Assembly: GCA_037042915.1 (NCBI GenBank) | Contig: CM073194.1 | Coordinates: 3,038,001-3,102,000, forward strand | Source: Auricularia sp. M13 | Lineage: Eukaryota > Basidiomycota > Agaricomycetes > Auriculariales > Auriculariaceae | Direction: 5' to 3' | DNA: 64,000 bases | Part shown: positions 42,177 through 54,462 of the stretch, in pieces | Layout: the number at the start of each line of letters is the position of its first letter | Position numbering within the stretch: the stretch's first letter is position 1 | Position numbers and translations under genes: made by a program | The notes under the pieces: model-generated | Told to the model about the DNA's origin: nothing | Database searches by the model: none | The model's input: only the letters and a program-made list of their open reading frames with translations

Positions 42177-45100
42177 CTATTTGGGAAGAACTCCAGAGCG
42201 TATCCAATACTCGAGCCACTTGCACACCTCCTTCTCATCAAGGGGACGCATTTGTCTCAGCGTCGGCGAGAGCTCTTGCGCTCTGCGCGTATCGACACTG
42301 TCGATGGCGGACACTGCATCGAACCCGGCGGCGCCGAATGTCTTCCAGAACTCCAATAAACGCACGGCGGGGACGCCCTCTGGGTCGTCCGTACACTTCT
42401 GTAGCTGGCCTAGCCACGTAGAGAACGGAGCCAAGGGCGTGTTCAGCGCGGCGGCGTACTGCTGGAAGACCGTGCGCCATGCGAGCGGGCGCGGATGGAC
42501 GAGGTGAAGTACGGGCGTGTCGGGCCCGAATGCAAAGAGCAGCTCGATGAGCGACGTGGCAGCTTCGTCCAGTCGTAGCCAAGAGGCTTCCTGGATGCAG
42601 CATTCAACCGCCGGTGAGGACAGGACACAGAGCGGGCGGGAGGAGACGTACGCTGGACGAATCGGGTAGACAGCCGAGCTTCGGGGCAGAACGGACGATG
42701 ACGGGCACCCAGTCGTTCACGTTCCAGCACCCGCTCTTCCCGCCCGCGAGCTGTCCAACTCTGACGGAGAGCGTCTCCAAAGGCGTCTGCTCCGCCACCA
42801 TTTGAAGCATGCGTTCGACAATCCACTTCGACTCGGCGTATCCCATACCGACAACATGCGTCGCATTCAGGATGGGCTTCCGGCGCCGGAACACCCAGAG
42901 AAGGGGAGATGTCTGGAAGCTATGTGAGGAACGCAGCGACCCATTCTACGAAAGTGCGTACTTTCGAAACACCAACACTGCTTATGAATTGGAATCTCGG
43001 AGGCGAAGCTGATGTCGACCTCAGCGCCAAGTCGACCAGATGTCTCGCTCCCTTGACAGCTGGCTCGAACGTTGGCATGCATAGTTGAAGCATTCAACCG
43101 CCGGTGAGGACAGGACACAGAGCGGGCGGGAGGAGACACGCTGGACGAATCGGGTAGACAGCCGAGCTTCGGGGCAGAACGGACGATGACGGGCACCCAG
43201 TCGTTCACGTTCCAGCACCCGCTCTTCCCGCCCGCGAGCTGTCCAACTCTGACGGAGAGCGTCTCCAAAGGCGTCTGCTCCGCCACCATTTGAAGCATGC
43301 GTTCGACAATCCACTTCGACTCGGCGTATCCCATACCGACAACATGCGTCGCATTCAGGATGGGCTCTTCCGGCGCCGGAACACCCAGAGAAGGGGAGAT
43401 GTCTGGAAGCTATGTGAGGAACGCAGCGACCCATTCTACGAAAGTGCGTACTTCTCGAAACACCAACACTGCTTATGAATTGGAATCTCGGAGGCGAAGC
43501 TGATGTCGACCTCAGCGCCAAGTCGACCAGATGTCTCGCTCCCTTGACAGCTGGCTCGAACGTTGGCAGTGCATAGTTGAAGTTTACGGGCCACGCTGCG
43601 CAAGCCTATAAGTCTGACATCGTCCGGCAGCGTGGAAGTAGCCGTACGAACCATTATGGATGATATGGGTGACAGTGCTGCAGAGCTGTCCCGACATCAG
43701 GTCAGCAACACATCATCCGAATCGGAATACAGAGCGATCTCACCTCGTTGTAAACCGAGGGGTGCAGGCCCAAATCGTCCTGCGCTGTATCCCCTTCCAG
43801 AAGAACCAGTTTATCAAGATCCAGCAGGCCCGGCTCGAGTCCACGATCCGCGAAAATAGCCTTGTGTCGGTCAAACAGATGATTCGCAGCGCTACGCCGG
43901 TTGAGGGCATAGACTCGCCATACGTCCTTCCTCTCCAATAGCTGCGCAAGAAGATTCGTGCCGAGCCCGCCCGTGGTGCCGGTCAGGAGAATGGCAGAAC
44001 CATGATGCTTCCCGATGGTAACGGGAGCAGTGCGAGAGACGTGCTGGGGGAAAGCCTGCGAGTACTTCCACAGCATCGCCTCGACCGCCGTCCTGTCGCG
44101 CTCTGGTCCGTCGATGGGGTCTCTAACAGTAGCAGCTGCAGAAGCAAATCCTGCGAGACTCGCCGTTGTCGGGAATTTGTATGGCATGTCGGCGGGCAAC
44201 GACGTAGAGTCCACGCCCGCAGATTGGAGCGCACGGACGATGCTGTTGTGAATCCGAGCAGCTACCAAGCTGCAATGAATGTATTGGCACCTTGGCACTC
44301 CTGATGAATTGGGCACTGACCTGTTGCAACCATAATTGAAGAAGTCGTCGTCGTCGCTGATTATATCGGGGATGTTGCTTTGAACGAGGTGGCGCACGAA
44401 ATGGAGAACGTCGCGATACTCCCACGTATCAGGCACAGGGGCGTCCTGTTGAGCGGCCATGTCGAATTCCTCGTACGCTTCGTTGATCTCCTGCTCGTAC
44501 GCAGTGGTAATCATACTTCGAACCACGGTGTTCTTGATCTGATTGATTGTGAAGGGCTTGGACGGACTGGCGACCAGAATCATCTGATGACTGCGTCAGA
44601 GGATCTAGCACAGGGTCCAAGATTCTGACCTCTTTCCCGATACGCGAATGTGAAGGAGCGAAGGCGTTCATATGATTGAGGGTCGGCCTGCAATGTACTC
44701 GATCAAGGGCATTGCATCAGGACTGAATATGCGTACTCAATGGCGTCCCTATATTCGCGAAGCCGCTGTTTGTCCGCGGGGTCGAACGCGTGCTCCGCGG
44801 GAGGCTGGATGATGACACCGTTGTGAGGACGGCCACGGCCGAAGACAACTGCGTATTCGATAAGAGGGTCAGATCGAAGAATTCCCTCTGTACAACATGT
44901 TAGTAAAAGCAAGCTTGATATGAAGAACACTCACCCAGCGGAATGGCGTTGGTCTTGACAGTGTTGTCAACCTAGGTAGAAGTGCAGAATTGATTACATA
45001 CCTTTTCCCCTGTGCTGAGGACGATCTGGTCGTCCAGTCTTCCGATAATCTTGAACATTCGCGGGTCTGAAGGATGATAGACGACGACATCCTTTGTCGC

Positions 45101-46760
45101 ACACGCTTTGTAACCATCAAGTTCGCAATTTGTTGTATCGATAAGCTGCCCTTCGTGCGACTGTGCAGGCGTCAGCGCGGCCCCTAGGTTCTGGGGTGAG
45201 ATCATACTAGAACAACCAATTCGTATGTACCGTCCCCCAGATCCCTATAGTGAACCTTCGTAAACCTTGCTAGGCGCATGTACTGCCAGTCACGCCCGAA
45301 CGGCTCTGCGGCTTATAAGCGTCGCCCGGTTCCCCAAACTTGAAACGTACTGTGCATGAAGGCGGAGATTACACCACACTCGCTCATTCCTAGTAATCGG
45401 CACGATTACTAAGTTCAAGTTGCGAGAAATCTCAGTAAAAAATATTACGCACCGAATCCTCCGATGAGCTGAACACCGGCTTCTACGAGTCTGTCGCCAG
45501 CATGCTGTTTCAGAGAAGCACCGCCAAATAACTGGATAAGGCAGCAATGTTAGTACCAGGTAAGCATGCCGGGGAAAAACGCGCACAACTGCATCCATTC
45601 CCGCAAGAATATTTATCTGCTCGGCATGCAAAGAGATGGTCTCCAGCATGCTTGGCATTATAATGGTCATCGTACTCCGGGTGGCTACGACGCAGGACAG
45701 GAAGCTTTCCACGCGGGGCATAACTGGCGGGAAAACCGGCGGGAAGACCGCCGCACGGAGACCGCAGTACGCCTATTGCAGCAATGAGCCAGCGCGATAC
45801 AGTAACACTGTCCTGTCGTACCGCGTATAAGACCTGGGCAAAGCTGCAAATATGAGTTCGAATAAGCTGTCAAGGAATGCCGGAACCACGAACCCCATAA
45901 GATGGTACATCGGCGTGACAGAATAATTCATGATCGAGCTGCCCATGTCCACGTCGTGGGTCCCTAGTAAATGCAGTGAGGTTAAGCGCCGGTAAATCAG
46001 CTATGCTCACAAGGCGCGGTAGCAAGCAATACGAGCGAGCTGTGAGAGACTGGGAGCAGCTTTGGCAGGGAGGTTGATCCTGGGGAAACGCAGCCGTCTG
46101 AGCGCACAGTTCGGCAGTACTGAGCACTGACACGAACCACTCGAGTGGATGATCATCCCATGATCGTAAATGTCAGGTGCCACGGGCTTTGGGGTTGTCA
46201 CCGGGTTGGAGTTGAAGAGGTCGCTGAACATGGGAAGCGGCACGAGCTTGATCTTGCGATGTGCGGTGCCCGCGTGGGCAAGCTTACTCGTCGCAGCATC
46301 CGTACTATAGAAGACGTGTGTCGTCCCAGCTTTATCAAGCAGCTGTGCGAGCACTTCCGCCGAGACTCGGGGGGACGGGACGAAGGGCGTGAACCCTGCC
46401 CTCATGATACCTATGGTTATTGTACCAAATGTTATGGAATCTGCGAGACTTAATTGGATATTTTCGACCAGCGTCATTTAGCGCACCGGAGACTGCAAGA
46501 ACGGCAAAGGATGGCTTTTCTGCGGCGTGGGAGAGTGCGAGGCCCGCCGCTCGATAGACAGCAAAAACAGCATCCTTCCACTTGATCGTTCTGATAGACT
46601 TGTCGATATCCTCATAGATGTAGAGATCATGCTCCGGAGAATGCTCAAGATGCCAGTCGTAAGCTTGAGCGATCGTGCAGGAGCCATCCAAGGGCGGAGG
46701 TGTAAACAGAGGACACTGCACGCCCTGGCGAGTGACAATAGGCGGCGCAACGAACGGCAT
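42177..46760 (-). CDS. Adenylate-forming reductase (A-T-R, NRPS-like), copy 1, with internal duplication
   Basis: Multi-exon enzyme that would activate a carboxylic acid as AMP ester, load it on a phosphopantetheine carrier and release it reductively with NAD(P)H. Start MPFVAPP at 46760. Adenylation: HGMIIHSSGS, an FGGASLKQHAGDRLVEAGVQ segment (about 45535-45476), CATKDVVVYHPSD, MFKIIGRLDDQIVLSTGEKV, FGRGRPHNGVIIQP. Carrier: DDDFFNYGCNS-LVAARIHNSIV, whose Ser codon is split by an intron (AG/C). Reductase: LLTGTTGGLGTNLLAQLL (Rossmann), VYALNRRS, MGYAESKWIVERML (Tyr/Lys pair), LSVRVGQLAGG, and a C-terminus ending IRSGVLPK. The exon pair around the Tyr/Lys motif is present twice in tandem (42601-43582); the downstream copy has small indels that shift the frame, so the transcript may not encode a normal reductase. 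Substrate unknown. Confidence 0.85.
42601..43582 (-). repeat. ~490-base tandem duplication inside reductase copy 1
   Basis: 42601-43090 and 43091-43582 are nearly identical. They cover the end of one exon (FNYA... RFQFISSVGVS), an intron, the exon with GMGYAESKWIVERM and part of the next intron. By eye they differ by about four short indels of one or two bases. The copy nearer the gene's 5' end (43091-43582) keeps clean exons but has a shortened sequence at the following donor; the other copy keeps the GTACGT donor but its exons are shifted. Confidence 0.9.
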
Positions 46761-47588
46761 TGTGTCAAGGGGTATGCCACGGCAATACGAGAGGATGCCT
46801 GAGCGCCTTAAGGACCAGGTTGTGTTGGACTAAATTTAGAGACGTGGGCGACCGGTTCGTTCGGAATGCGACTCACTGAGCTGCTACAGTTCTAGATTCG
46901 TTTCCCGTTACGGCAAAAGACTACAGCATCCGCGGGACTCGGGCAATTGTAAGACCTCTGATTCGTCGATTGGTCGGAATAGACTTACCATATAATTTCT
47001 AAACCTCACCTTGTAGGGCAATAGGCATGACCGGAGGCAGCGGGTCTGGGTAAGTAACCTGGAAGGGGAACGCGAAGCCGTGAGTCGTTCTGAGTCAGCC
47101 ATAGTAGTACAGCGGGAGCCTGCGCACGCACAGCTCGATGCGTGTAATAGTCCGGCCAGCCGCCAGCGTGCAATCTTCTTCGGAGGTACCCAAACGTGTC
47201 GATAGACGAACAAAGCAGATTTGAGGGCCAATATGTCAATTTTAGCCGCCGAAATGTCATGCAGTCACTGCATGCTGGCTACAGGCGTCCGTTCCACCGA
47301 CGACAAGAGTTAGAGTAAATTTTTGGCAAATATAGATTTCGAACGTGACGAGGCAGAATGCTGAGATACGCGTCCTCTACGGATAGACATAACCCCCGCA
47401 CGGTTGGCGGATGCGAAGCTTCAGGCATATGGGCAAATCTGGAGGTTCATGACGGCGCGGAGTAGGCAGCTGAGCGGGGCTTGAATCGGACATAACGGTA
47501 CGTCTTGCTTGACAGGAACTCAGCGGCTAGCCTGGCCAAAATTTCTATAGATTGAAGTAATACAAGTTTAGAACAAGGCACAGCAACA
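46761..47588. other. Spacer between the two reductase genes
   Basis: About 830 bases containing the promoter of copy 1 and the 3' end region of copy 2. The short frames here have no recognisable features. No repeat, RNA gene or regulator site identified. Confidence 0.5.
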
Positions 47589-50500
47589 TCACGACGCAAC
47601 TCCGGCGCTTTTCCAATATGTGAACCACTTCTCCGCGTCTGTCTCGTTGAGCGGCGACATGCGTGCGAGAGTAGGCGAAACTTCCTGTGCCTTGGCAGTG
47701 TGAATGTGTTCCATCGCAGACATGGAGTCAAAGCCAGCCTTTCCAAGCAACTTCCAGAACCCTAGGAGGCGAAGGGCAGGAAGTTCAAATGCATCACCGT
47801 GGCCGTGATCGGAGAGGCGGGACATCCAGTCCTCGAAGGGTACGAGTGGCAGGTCCAGCGCCTGAGAAAATGTTCCGAAAGTCAAACGCCACGCAATAGG
47901 GCGCGGATGTACGAGATGGAGGACACCGCGCGCCTCACGCATCTCGAGGAGGCTTGCGGCGGCTTCATGGAGGCGGATCCACGCGATATCCTAAGTCAGG
48001 GTGAGTTGCAGTTGAAGAAGTATCATGTTTTCGGCTCACACTTTGACAATCGGGAAGACAGCCAAGCGCACGGGCAGAGCGAACAATTACGGGCACCCAG
48101 TCGTTAATGTTCCAGCACCCGTTATCCCCACCAGCTAGCTGACCAACTCGTACTGACAGCGACTGAAGAGGAGTCTGCTCGGAAGCAATCTGTAGCATGC
48201 GCTCCACGAGCCACTTCGACTCTGCATAACCAAGACCGGCGACGGTCTTCGCATCTAAAATAGGCTCCTCAGGTACCAAACCGGCTGCTACGTCTTGCAG
48301 ACAAATGAGATACCAAGAAGAGAAATGCGATATGCAGACGTACTGCGCGAAACCGAGATGCTGCTGATGAAGATGAAGCGCGGCGGGCTGGGCAGCTTCG
48401 ACTTTAAAGCAAACTCTATGAGGTTCCTTGCGCCGCGTACTGCTGGTTCGAAGGTTTGAATCGAATAGTTAAAGTTGACAGGCCATGCTACAATGACAGT
48501 GAGATTCGTGAGGTAGTAGAAAGGACTGCGGCAGACACAGACCATTATGAATGATGTGTGTTACGCTTCGCCGAAGCTAGATAAGCTCGTAGTGTTAATA
48601 AAGTTCTGAAGCGCAAGCTATAATTCACCTCTTCATATGTTTCGTGGGGTAGACCGAGATCGTTCCGCGTGGTATCCCCCTCGAGCATTACCAAGGTGTC
48701 AAGACCTAACAGGGATTGATCCAGGCCGCGATCTCGAAATGCGGATTGATGCCGTTCGTGCGAAGACGTCGACAAAGGGCCTCTGCGATTGAGAGCGAAA
48801 ACCCTCCGAACATATGGCGCTGCAAGCAGCTGGGAAAGCAGATTCGTACCAAGCCCTCCTGTAGTCCCGGTAACAAGAAAGGTCAGGTCGCGGAATTGCG
48901 GGCCATTGGTAGCAGACAACGAGTCGACAGATAAGTCATGTCGAGGGAATGACTGTGAATATTTCGCGAGCATGTGTTCAAGTTCCAAGACTTTGAGGTC
49001 AGTCGAACTTGTGGTTGCAGCTTGTCCCAACCCGGTAGTCGAGACAAAACGCGCAAGAGACCACACCGTCGAGAACCTGTAGATAACATCCGCAGGCATT
49101 CCGGTGGCAGACGTGCCTGTGGCGCGAAGTGCGCCAGCGATGTGATTATGGATGAGCGCGGCCTTCATGCTGAAATAGCGGGAGCAAACATAAGCAGGTT
49201 TCTTTCGCCGCGCGACGTGCCCGAGACGAACCTATCGCAACCCAGGCTTATCAGATCGTCGTCGTCCGTTTCGACTTCTGGCAGGACATTCCGGACCACC
49301 TTGCGCACGAAAAGCAGCGTGTCTTCCAGCTGCCACGACGAAGGAAGCGCAACGTCCGTGTCCACGGCACGTTCAAAGGCTTCGTACGCATCGTTGATCT
49401 CCCGCTCGTAAGCTGACATCACAAGCGGGCGCACGACAGTCCTTTTGGTGGGATTAATGGCAAATGGCTTCGAAGGTGAGGCTACGAGAACCATCTATCA
49501 TGAAGAATGAGCTGTTAGCTAGGAGTTACAAGAATGACAGATTGTCTTGCCTGCTTCACGAGGCGTGAGTGAGACGGTGCAAAGCGGTTCATCTTCTCAA
49601 CCGAGGGCCTAGCATCCCGTTACCCGGTTTCATCCTGAAGGATTATAGATCATACCATATAGCTGCACGAAACGCCTGCAGACGCTTCAGGTCGTTTGGA
49701 TCGAAGGCGTAATCAGCATGGGGCATAATGAGCACGCCGTTGTGCGGCCTGCTTCGTCCAAACATGACAGCAAATTCAATCCGCGGATCTGACTGTAGAA
49801 TCGCCTCTAGAAAACGCGTGAGAACTGCTGCAAAGCAAGCTGCCCGTTCTCACTCACCCAGCGGGACGGCGTTCGTCTACCAGTAAGCAGTCAGTAACGC
49901 AAGATTATAAGCATAAACGCAACGCACCTTCTCGCCGGTACTGAGCACAAGTTGATCATCCAAACGTCCTACAGTCTTGAACAGAACCGGATTATCAGGG
50001 TGACGCACAACGACGTCCTTGGTGGCGATCGCGCGATGGCCATCTATCTCGCAGTTCGGGGTGTCCACATGATAGCCGTCGTGCGACTGGACTCGTTGAC
50101 AACGCGGGATGTGGTGGAGAAAGTACCGAACTCACAATGACGAGCAGCTCATGCGTTCCGTCTCCCAGGTCTCTAAATTGGCACCTCGCAAAATTGGCCA
50201 ACCTAATCCATTGCCAGTCCTTCCCCAATGGGGCTGCAACGGGATCAGCGCCGCGTGAGACAGCAGCGGTAATGCCACTTACCATAGAACATGGCCGATA
50301 CAACACCCATCTCGCTCATCCCTCGAGTCGGGGTCAGTTCGGAAGGCGAGCAGGAATTTGAGGGAATGCAGACGTACCGTAACAGACAGTCAGTTTTACG
50401 CCGCCAGCGACGAGACGGTCTCCAGCGGAAGCATTGAGAGAAGCACCGCCGTACATCTAGGCTCAGTGAGTACCCCATGCGTGATGAAAGGAGGCGTCTC

Positions 50501-51768
50501 CCACCACAAGATCGAGTTTCGAAAGCTTCTCGACATCATCCGGCACCAGAGAGATGGTCTCTAAAATGCTAGGCATGATGTATATCGCCGTGCTCTGCGT
50601 AGCGGTCATGCTCTCAAGCAGAGTTTCCGGCCGTGCCACGATGGGTGGGACGGTCGGCGGAAACACAGCAATGGTTGTTCCGCAGTAAGCCTGGAGCCGC
50701 GCACGAGGTGTCAGATATCGCACTCTGAAGCGGGTCCTAGAACTCACAGCAAACGCCAAATGCAGGAGACTACGGGATCGTCAGCGCTGCAAATGGATAG
50801 AGGACAGCGGCGCACCCCATGATATGGTACATTGGTAGGGCCGAGAAGTTCATCACCGCGCTTCCGATATCGATTTCATGGTTCCCTGCGAGCGATCCCC
50901 ATTTGGTCAGCTCTGCGAATGCCGCTATTTGGCCGGCGAATAGTTCTCACAAGGGGCAATGCCAATATTCGCAAACGTGCTGAACGACAGCGGCAATAAC
51001 TTAGGCGTGGAGGTAGAGCCTATTAGTATACCCAAACCGCATGAGCACACCAACATTGTCACGGTGTATTGAATAGTCTGACTGACCGCTGGAGTGAATG
51101 ATCACGGCCGCGTCGTAGATGTCTGGCTTGACCATCGGCGGAGAAGGCGGCGCGGGCGCTGCCTCCGCGCCCCAGCCGCCGCCGAATAGCTCTTCGAATG
51201 TGGGAAGATGCAGCAGCGCGATCGCGCGGTCCGCGACGGCGTCCCGCGCCAGCCTGGCAGTCGCGACGTCGCGGCTGCAGAACACATGCGTGACGCCCGC
51301 CGCGTCGATCATCGCGCGCAGCACGGCCGGCGAGACGCGCGGCGACGGGAGGAACGGCGTGTGGCCCGCGCGCATGAGGCCGCCGACGAGCGTCGCCACG
51401 CTCATCGCGTCTGTGTCAGTCTCAGTGTCAGCCCCATGCCGAAATTTATTTTGAAATTTGTGAACAGCAGTGCGAGCGTACATACCGGCGACGGCGAGAA
51501 CAGCAAAACACGGCGGCCGCTCAGCGGTAGCAGTCTCTGACAGCGACACGGACGACACCAGCTGCGCAGCGCGATAGACTGCGCGCACGGCGTCCCGCCA
51601 CAGCACGCGGCCAGTCTCTCCGAATCTATAGAGAACATGGTCGGGCGAGTGCTGGAGGTGCCAGTCGTAGGCCTCGACGAGCGTGCAGGAGCCGTCGAGA
51701 GGCGGCGGGACGAACGCCGGGTGCTTCACGCCCTGCGGGAGGACTCGAGCGGGCGCGACGAAGGGCAT
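47589..51768 (-). CDS. Adenylate-forming reductase (A-T-R, NRPS-like), copy 2
   Basis: Head-to-tail paralogue of the neighbouring copy 1, with the same domain order and apparently the same intron positions. Start MPFVAPARVL at 51768, matching copy 1. Adenylation: AAVIIHSSG, MYGGASLNASAGDRLVAGG (about 50460-50400), GTSEMGVVSAMFYG, IATKDVVVRHPDN, FKTVGRLDDQLVLSTGEKV. Carrier: DDDDLISLGCDS-MKAALIHNHI, with the Ser codon again split by an intron (AG/C). Reductase: FLVTGTTGGLGTNLLSQLL, RRVFALNRRGP, LGYAESKWLVERML, LSVRVGQLAGGDNGCWNINDW, C-terminus YWKSAGVAS. No duplication or frame break was seen, so this copy looks functional. Fungal enzymes of this class make aldehydes or alcohols from aryl or aliphatic acids; the substrate here cannot be read from sequence. 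An aminoadipate reductase role is less likely given the pairing and divergence. Confidence 0.88.
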
Positions 51769-52585
51769 AGTCGAGGGGCCTGGTAGCGGTTTCCGGAAGC
51801 GTTGTGGACTAGATATATATATATATCGCCTCGATGTGCAATATGTATCGTCGCACGTTGCCTCCAACCTGCCGGAGAATCCATTTCCAGTGAATGCCGG
51901 TGCCGCGCAGGGAACAGGGAACAGGAAACGCGGGAACTATTCAAACAAGCTGGTCGAGCAGGGCAGATGTGCAGAGTTTGTCGTTTAAGCATCCAGGTTA
52001 GGAGTGGGACGATACTGTCTCAGGAAGCCGAGAAGGGCGACGGTCATGCGAGAATCTCGGCAGCGGAAGTGCAGGCGAGAGGGGCAAGGTGCAGTCAGTC
52101 AACGGTGAGGCTCCATGAACGTGAACGAGGAAGCCGGATTAGATTGACCGTTGCTCAGCAAAGCGCACAATTATCCCACAGGCTCTCAAGCAATGGCTCG
52201 GTCCCGTGTGACGGGGCTGTTAGTTGGTTAGCGCACCGCCATGGTAGGATGTCGCGATAGCTTTGAGCTGGTGCTACCACAATCCATGTGCAGAAACCGG
52301 CTGATTCGGCTCAGAGTCAGAGGGTGAGTTGAAACGGTCGGAGTTCAAAGTATAATCCGGTAGCAAAAAAGGACAACACTTGGGAAAGATTGAGAGTTCT
52401 CTCGGTTCAGTCGGTTGAAGGGTCGCGCCTGGCGCGGCCCTGAGTAAGTCCATAGCTTATGTAAAAGTTAAAGCGATCATAGAGTACATTTTCGACGCGA
52501 GCAGACATCTCACGCATCTACAGCACAGCTAGCACTACACAATGTCGGATGTCCATTAGTCCAATTCCTTCCACGTGAATCGCCA
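51769..52585. other. Spacer between reductase copy 2 and the esterase gene
   Basis: About 800 bases: a short TA run at about 51810-51828 close to the reductase start, then unremarkable sequence. Near 52215 a stretch resembles a tRNA D arm but has no B box or cloverleaf, so no RNA gene is called. Confidence 0.5.
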
Positions 52586-54462
52586 CTAAAACTCATGCCA
52601 CACGAGCTCGCCGAGCTTGCCCTTCCCAACCTTGCGCACGGGCTTCGACACCTCGTCCTTGCGGTCCGGGAGGGCCGCCGCGGGGCCCTGCACCTCGAGC
52701 GTCGGAGCCTGCGCCAGCGAACAGCACTTGGTGAGTAATACAGTAGTCATTCTCTTCATTTGGGAAGGCCGCGCGCGCACCTCGCCCTTCTCATATTTCC
52801 GCGCGCGCGCGCGGACACGCTCGGCGTTCCCGTCGCGCAGCCAGTCGAGCGTCGCGTCGACCGCGGTCTCGACGACGACGTCCGCGGGGGCGTGCATGCC
52901 CGTCGCGCGCGTGATGGACGCCGGCAGGATGAGGAAGACGTCGCTGAACGCGGGGTGCGTCGCTCCGGCTGCAGGCGTCAGCTTTTAGATTGGAGAAATG
53001 GGGGAAAAAAGACGGACAGATAGTGAAGACCTCCGGGCGGTTCTCGACGACCCACCCGGCGACCTGCTCCGCGAAGATCGCCCACTCCTTGCCGACGGCG
53101 AACTCCTCCGAGTTGACGACGAGCAGCGGGTGCGGGAGCCGGTCGCGCCACGGCGCGAGGCGCTGCACGGCCGGGTCGAACGCGACGACCGAGCGGAACG
53201 GCACCTCGTTGATCGCTGCCGCGGCGAGCTGTGCAGGCAGTCAGTCAGGCTGCTCCTTGTCGAGCGTGCACGGGCAAATATGACGTACCGCACACGCGCC
53301 GCCGAGAGAGTGGCCAGTCATGTGCGGCTTAGTGGCGTCGAGCCAGCGCCAGCGCTCGTCGTTCAGGTTCTTCGCGGGCGGGTCGCCTTTCGAGGCGCGG
53401 TCCATACCACGGATAACCTCGAACACTTCGGCAGCGCGCATCCTGGGCAAGCGTCAGCGCGTAAACGCAAAACCTGCGTGAAGAGTCGCATACTTGATCT
53501 GCTCGTGCCGTAGCGTCGTGTCGTCCGTAGGCTGAGCATCCTTGGGGAGGTCGGGCCATTCAAGGTCGGACCACTGGAGCCAGTCGATCCGCTTCACAGT
53601 GCCGTCCGCGCTCGTGATGAGCGAGCTGGGGGATGTGCCATCGCGGTGCTCGAGGGCGGCCACGACGTAGCCCCGGCTGGCGAGTTCGCCGCAGAATGCG
53701 CTGTACATGAGCCGACTGCAGCCGACGCCGTGGCTGAACACGACCAGCGGCCATTTGCCATCGACGAGCTCCGCGCTGCCCTCCGGCAGGGTCGCCGGGG
53801 GCTGCAGAAGCTTTGCGTCCTTGTGCGCTGGGAACGTCGTGCCCCAGATGGCCGCCGCCGCGGCGGGGTAGGCGACGGCGCGGTACCATATGTTGGGCGT
53901 CCGGTTGGCCATCTTGAGGAAGCCGTCGATCGTCTGCCGCAGACTGCAGCCCGGAGGTCAGCGAAACGGCGCGCGGCGCTCAAAGTCGTACTCACTTGGG
54001 GAACCAGACCACAGGCGCCGGCTTGCCGCTGGCGTCTGCGGGGTAGAAGAGCGAGAACATGACGGTCTTGAGGAGCAGGCCGGCCTGTCCGTCAATGGCC
54101 AGCTTCTTGTGCACAAAGTTGCCAAAGGTGCGCGGCTCGGGCACGTTGAACTCGACGTCGCAGACGCCGACGGCGTACGGGCCGTGGTACGCCGGCAGCG
54201 TCCTGCTCAGCAGCGCCCCGAACGGCGAGCGCTTCGAGACCTTGTGCAGCTTCGGCACGGTGCCCACGGCCTCTGCGCGCGGGAGCGCCTCCGTCGACGC
54301 CTGCTGCGACGCAGGCGGGGTGTTGCCGGGCGTCACCGCCGTCGCGGTCATTTCCGGCGCGTCGCTCGCCGTCTCGGGCGCGGGCGCGCTCGTCGGCGTC
54401 GAGGGCGGCGCGTTCGCCTGCGGCGGCGCTGTGGTCGTCGTTGTTGCGTTCGTGTCGGTCAT
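52586..54462 (-). CDS. PAF-acetylhydrolase-like alpha/beta hydrolase
   Basis: Platelet-activating-factor acetylhydrolase isoform II-type serine esterase, expected to cleave short or oxidised acyl chains from phospholipids. Start MTDTNAT at 54462. About 75 N-terminal residues are Thr/Pro/Ala-rich with no hydrophobic signal peptide. Then [47 protein letters not shown] (oxyanion region), [17 protein letters not shown], the nucleophile elbow [10 protein letters not shown] (Ser, about 53310), [14 protein letters not shown] (catalytic Asp candidate) and [11 protein letters not shown] (catalytic His), the last after an intron near 52970-53030. The C-terminus ends GELVWHEF. It lies on the same strand as the two reductases, but a functional link is only inferred from position. 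Confidence 0.9.

Noticed and set aside
42601-43090. A separate small reductase gene
   Set aside because: It is the second unit of a tandem duplication within one gene, not an independent unit with start and stop.
52200-52270. Possible tRNA near GTTAGTTGGTTAGCGCACC
   Set aside because: Resembles a D arm only; no B box or closing acceptor stem follows.
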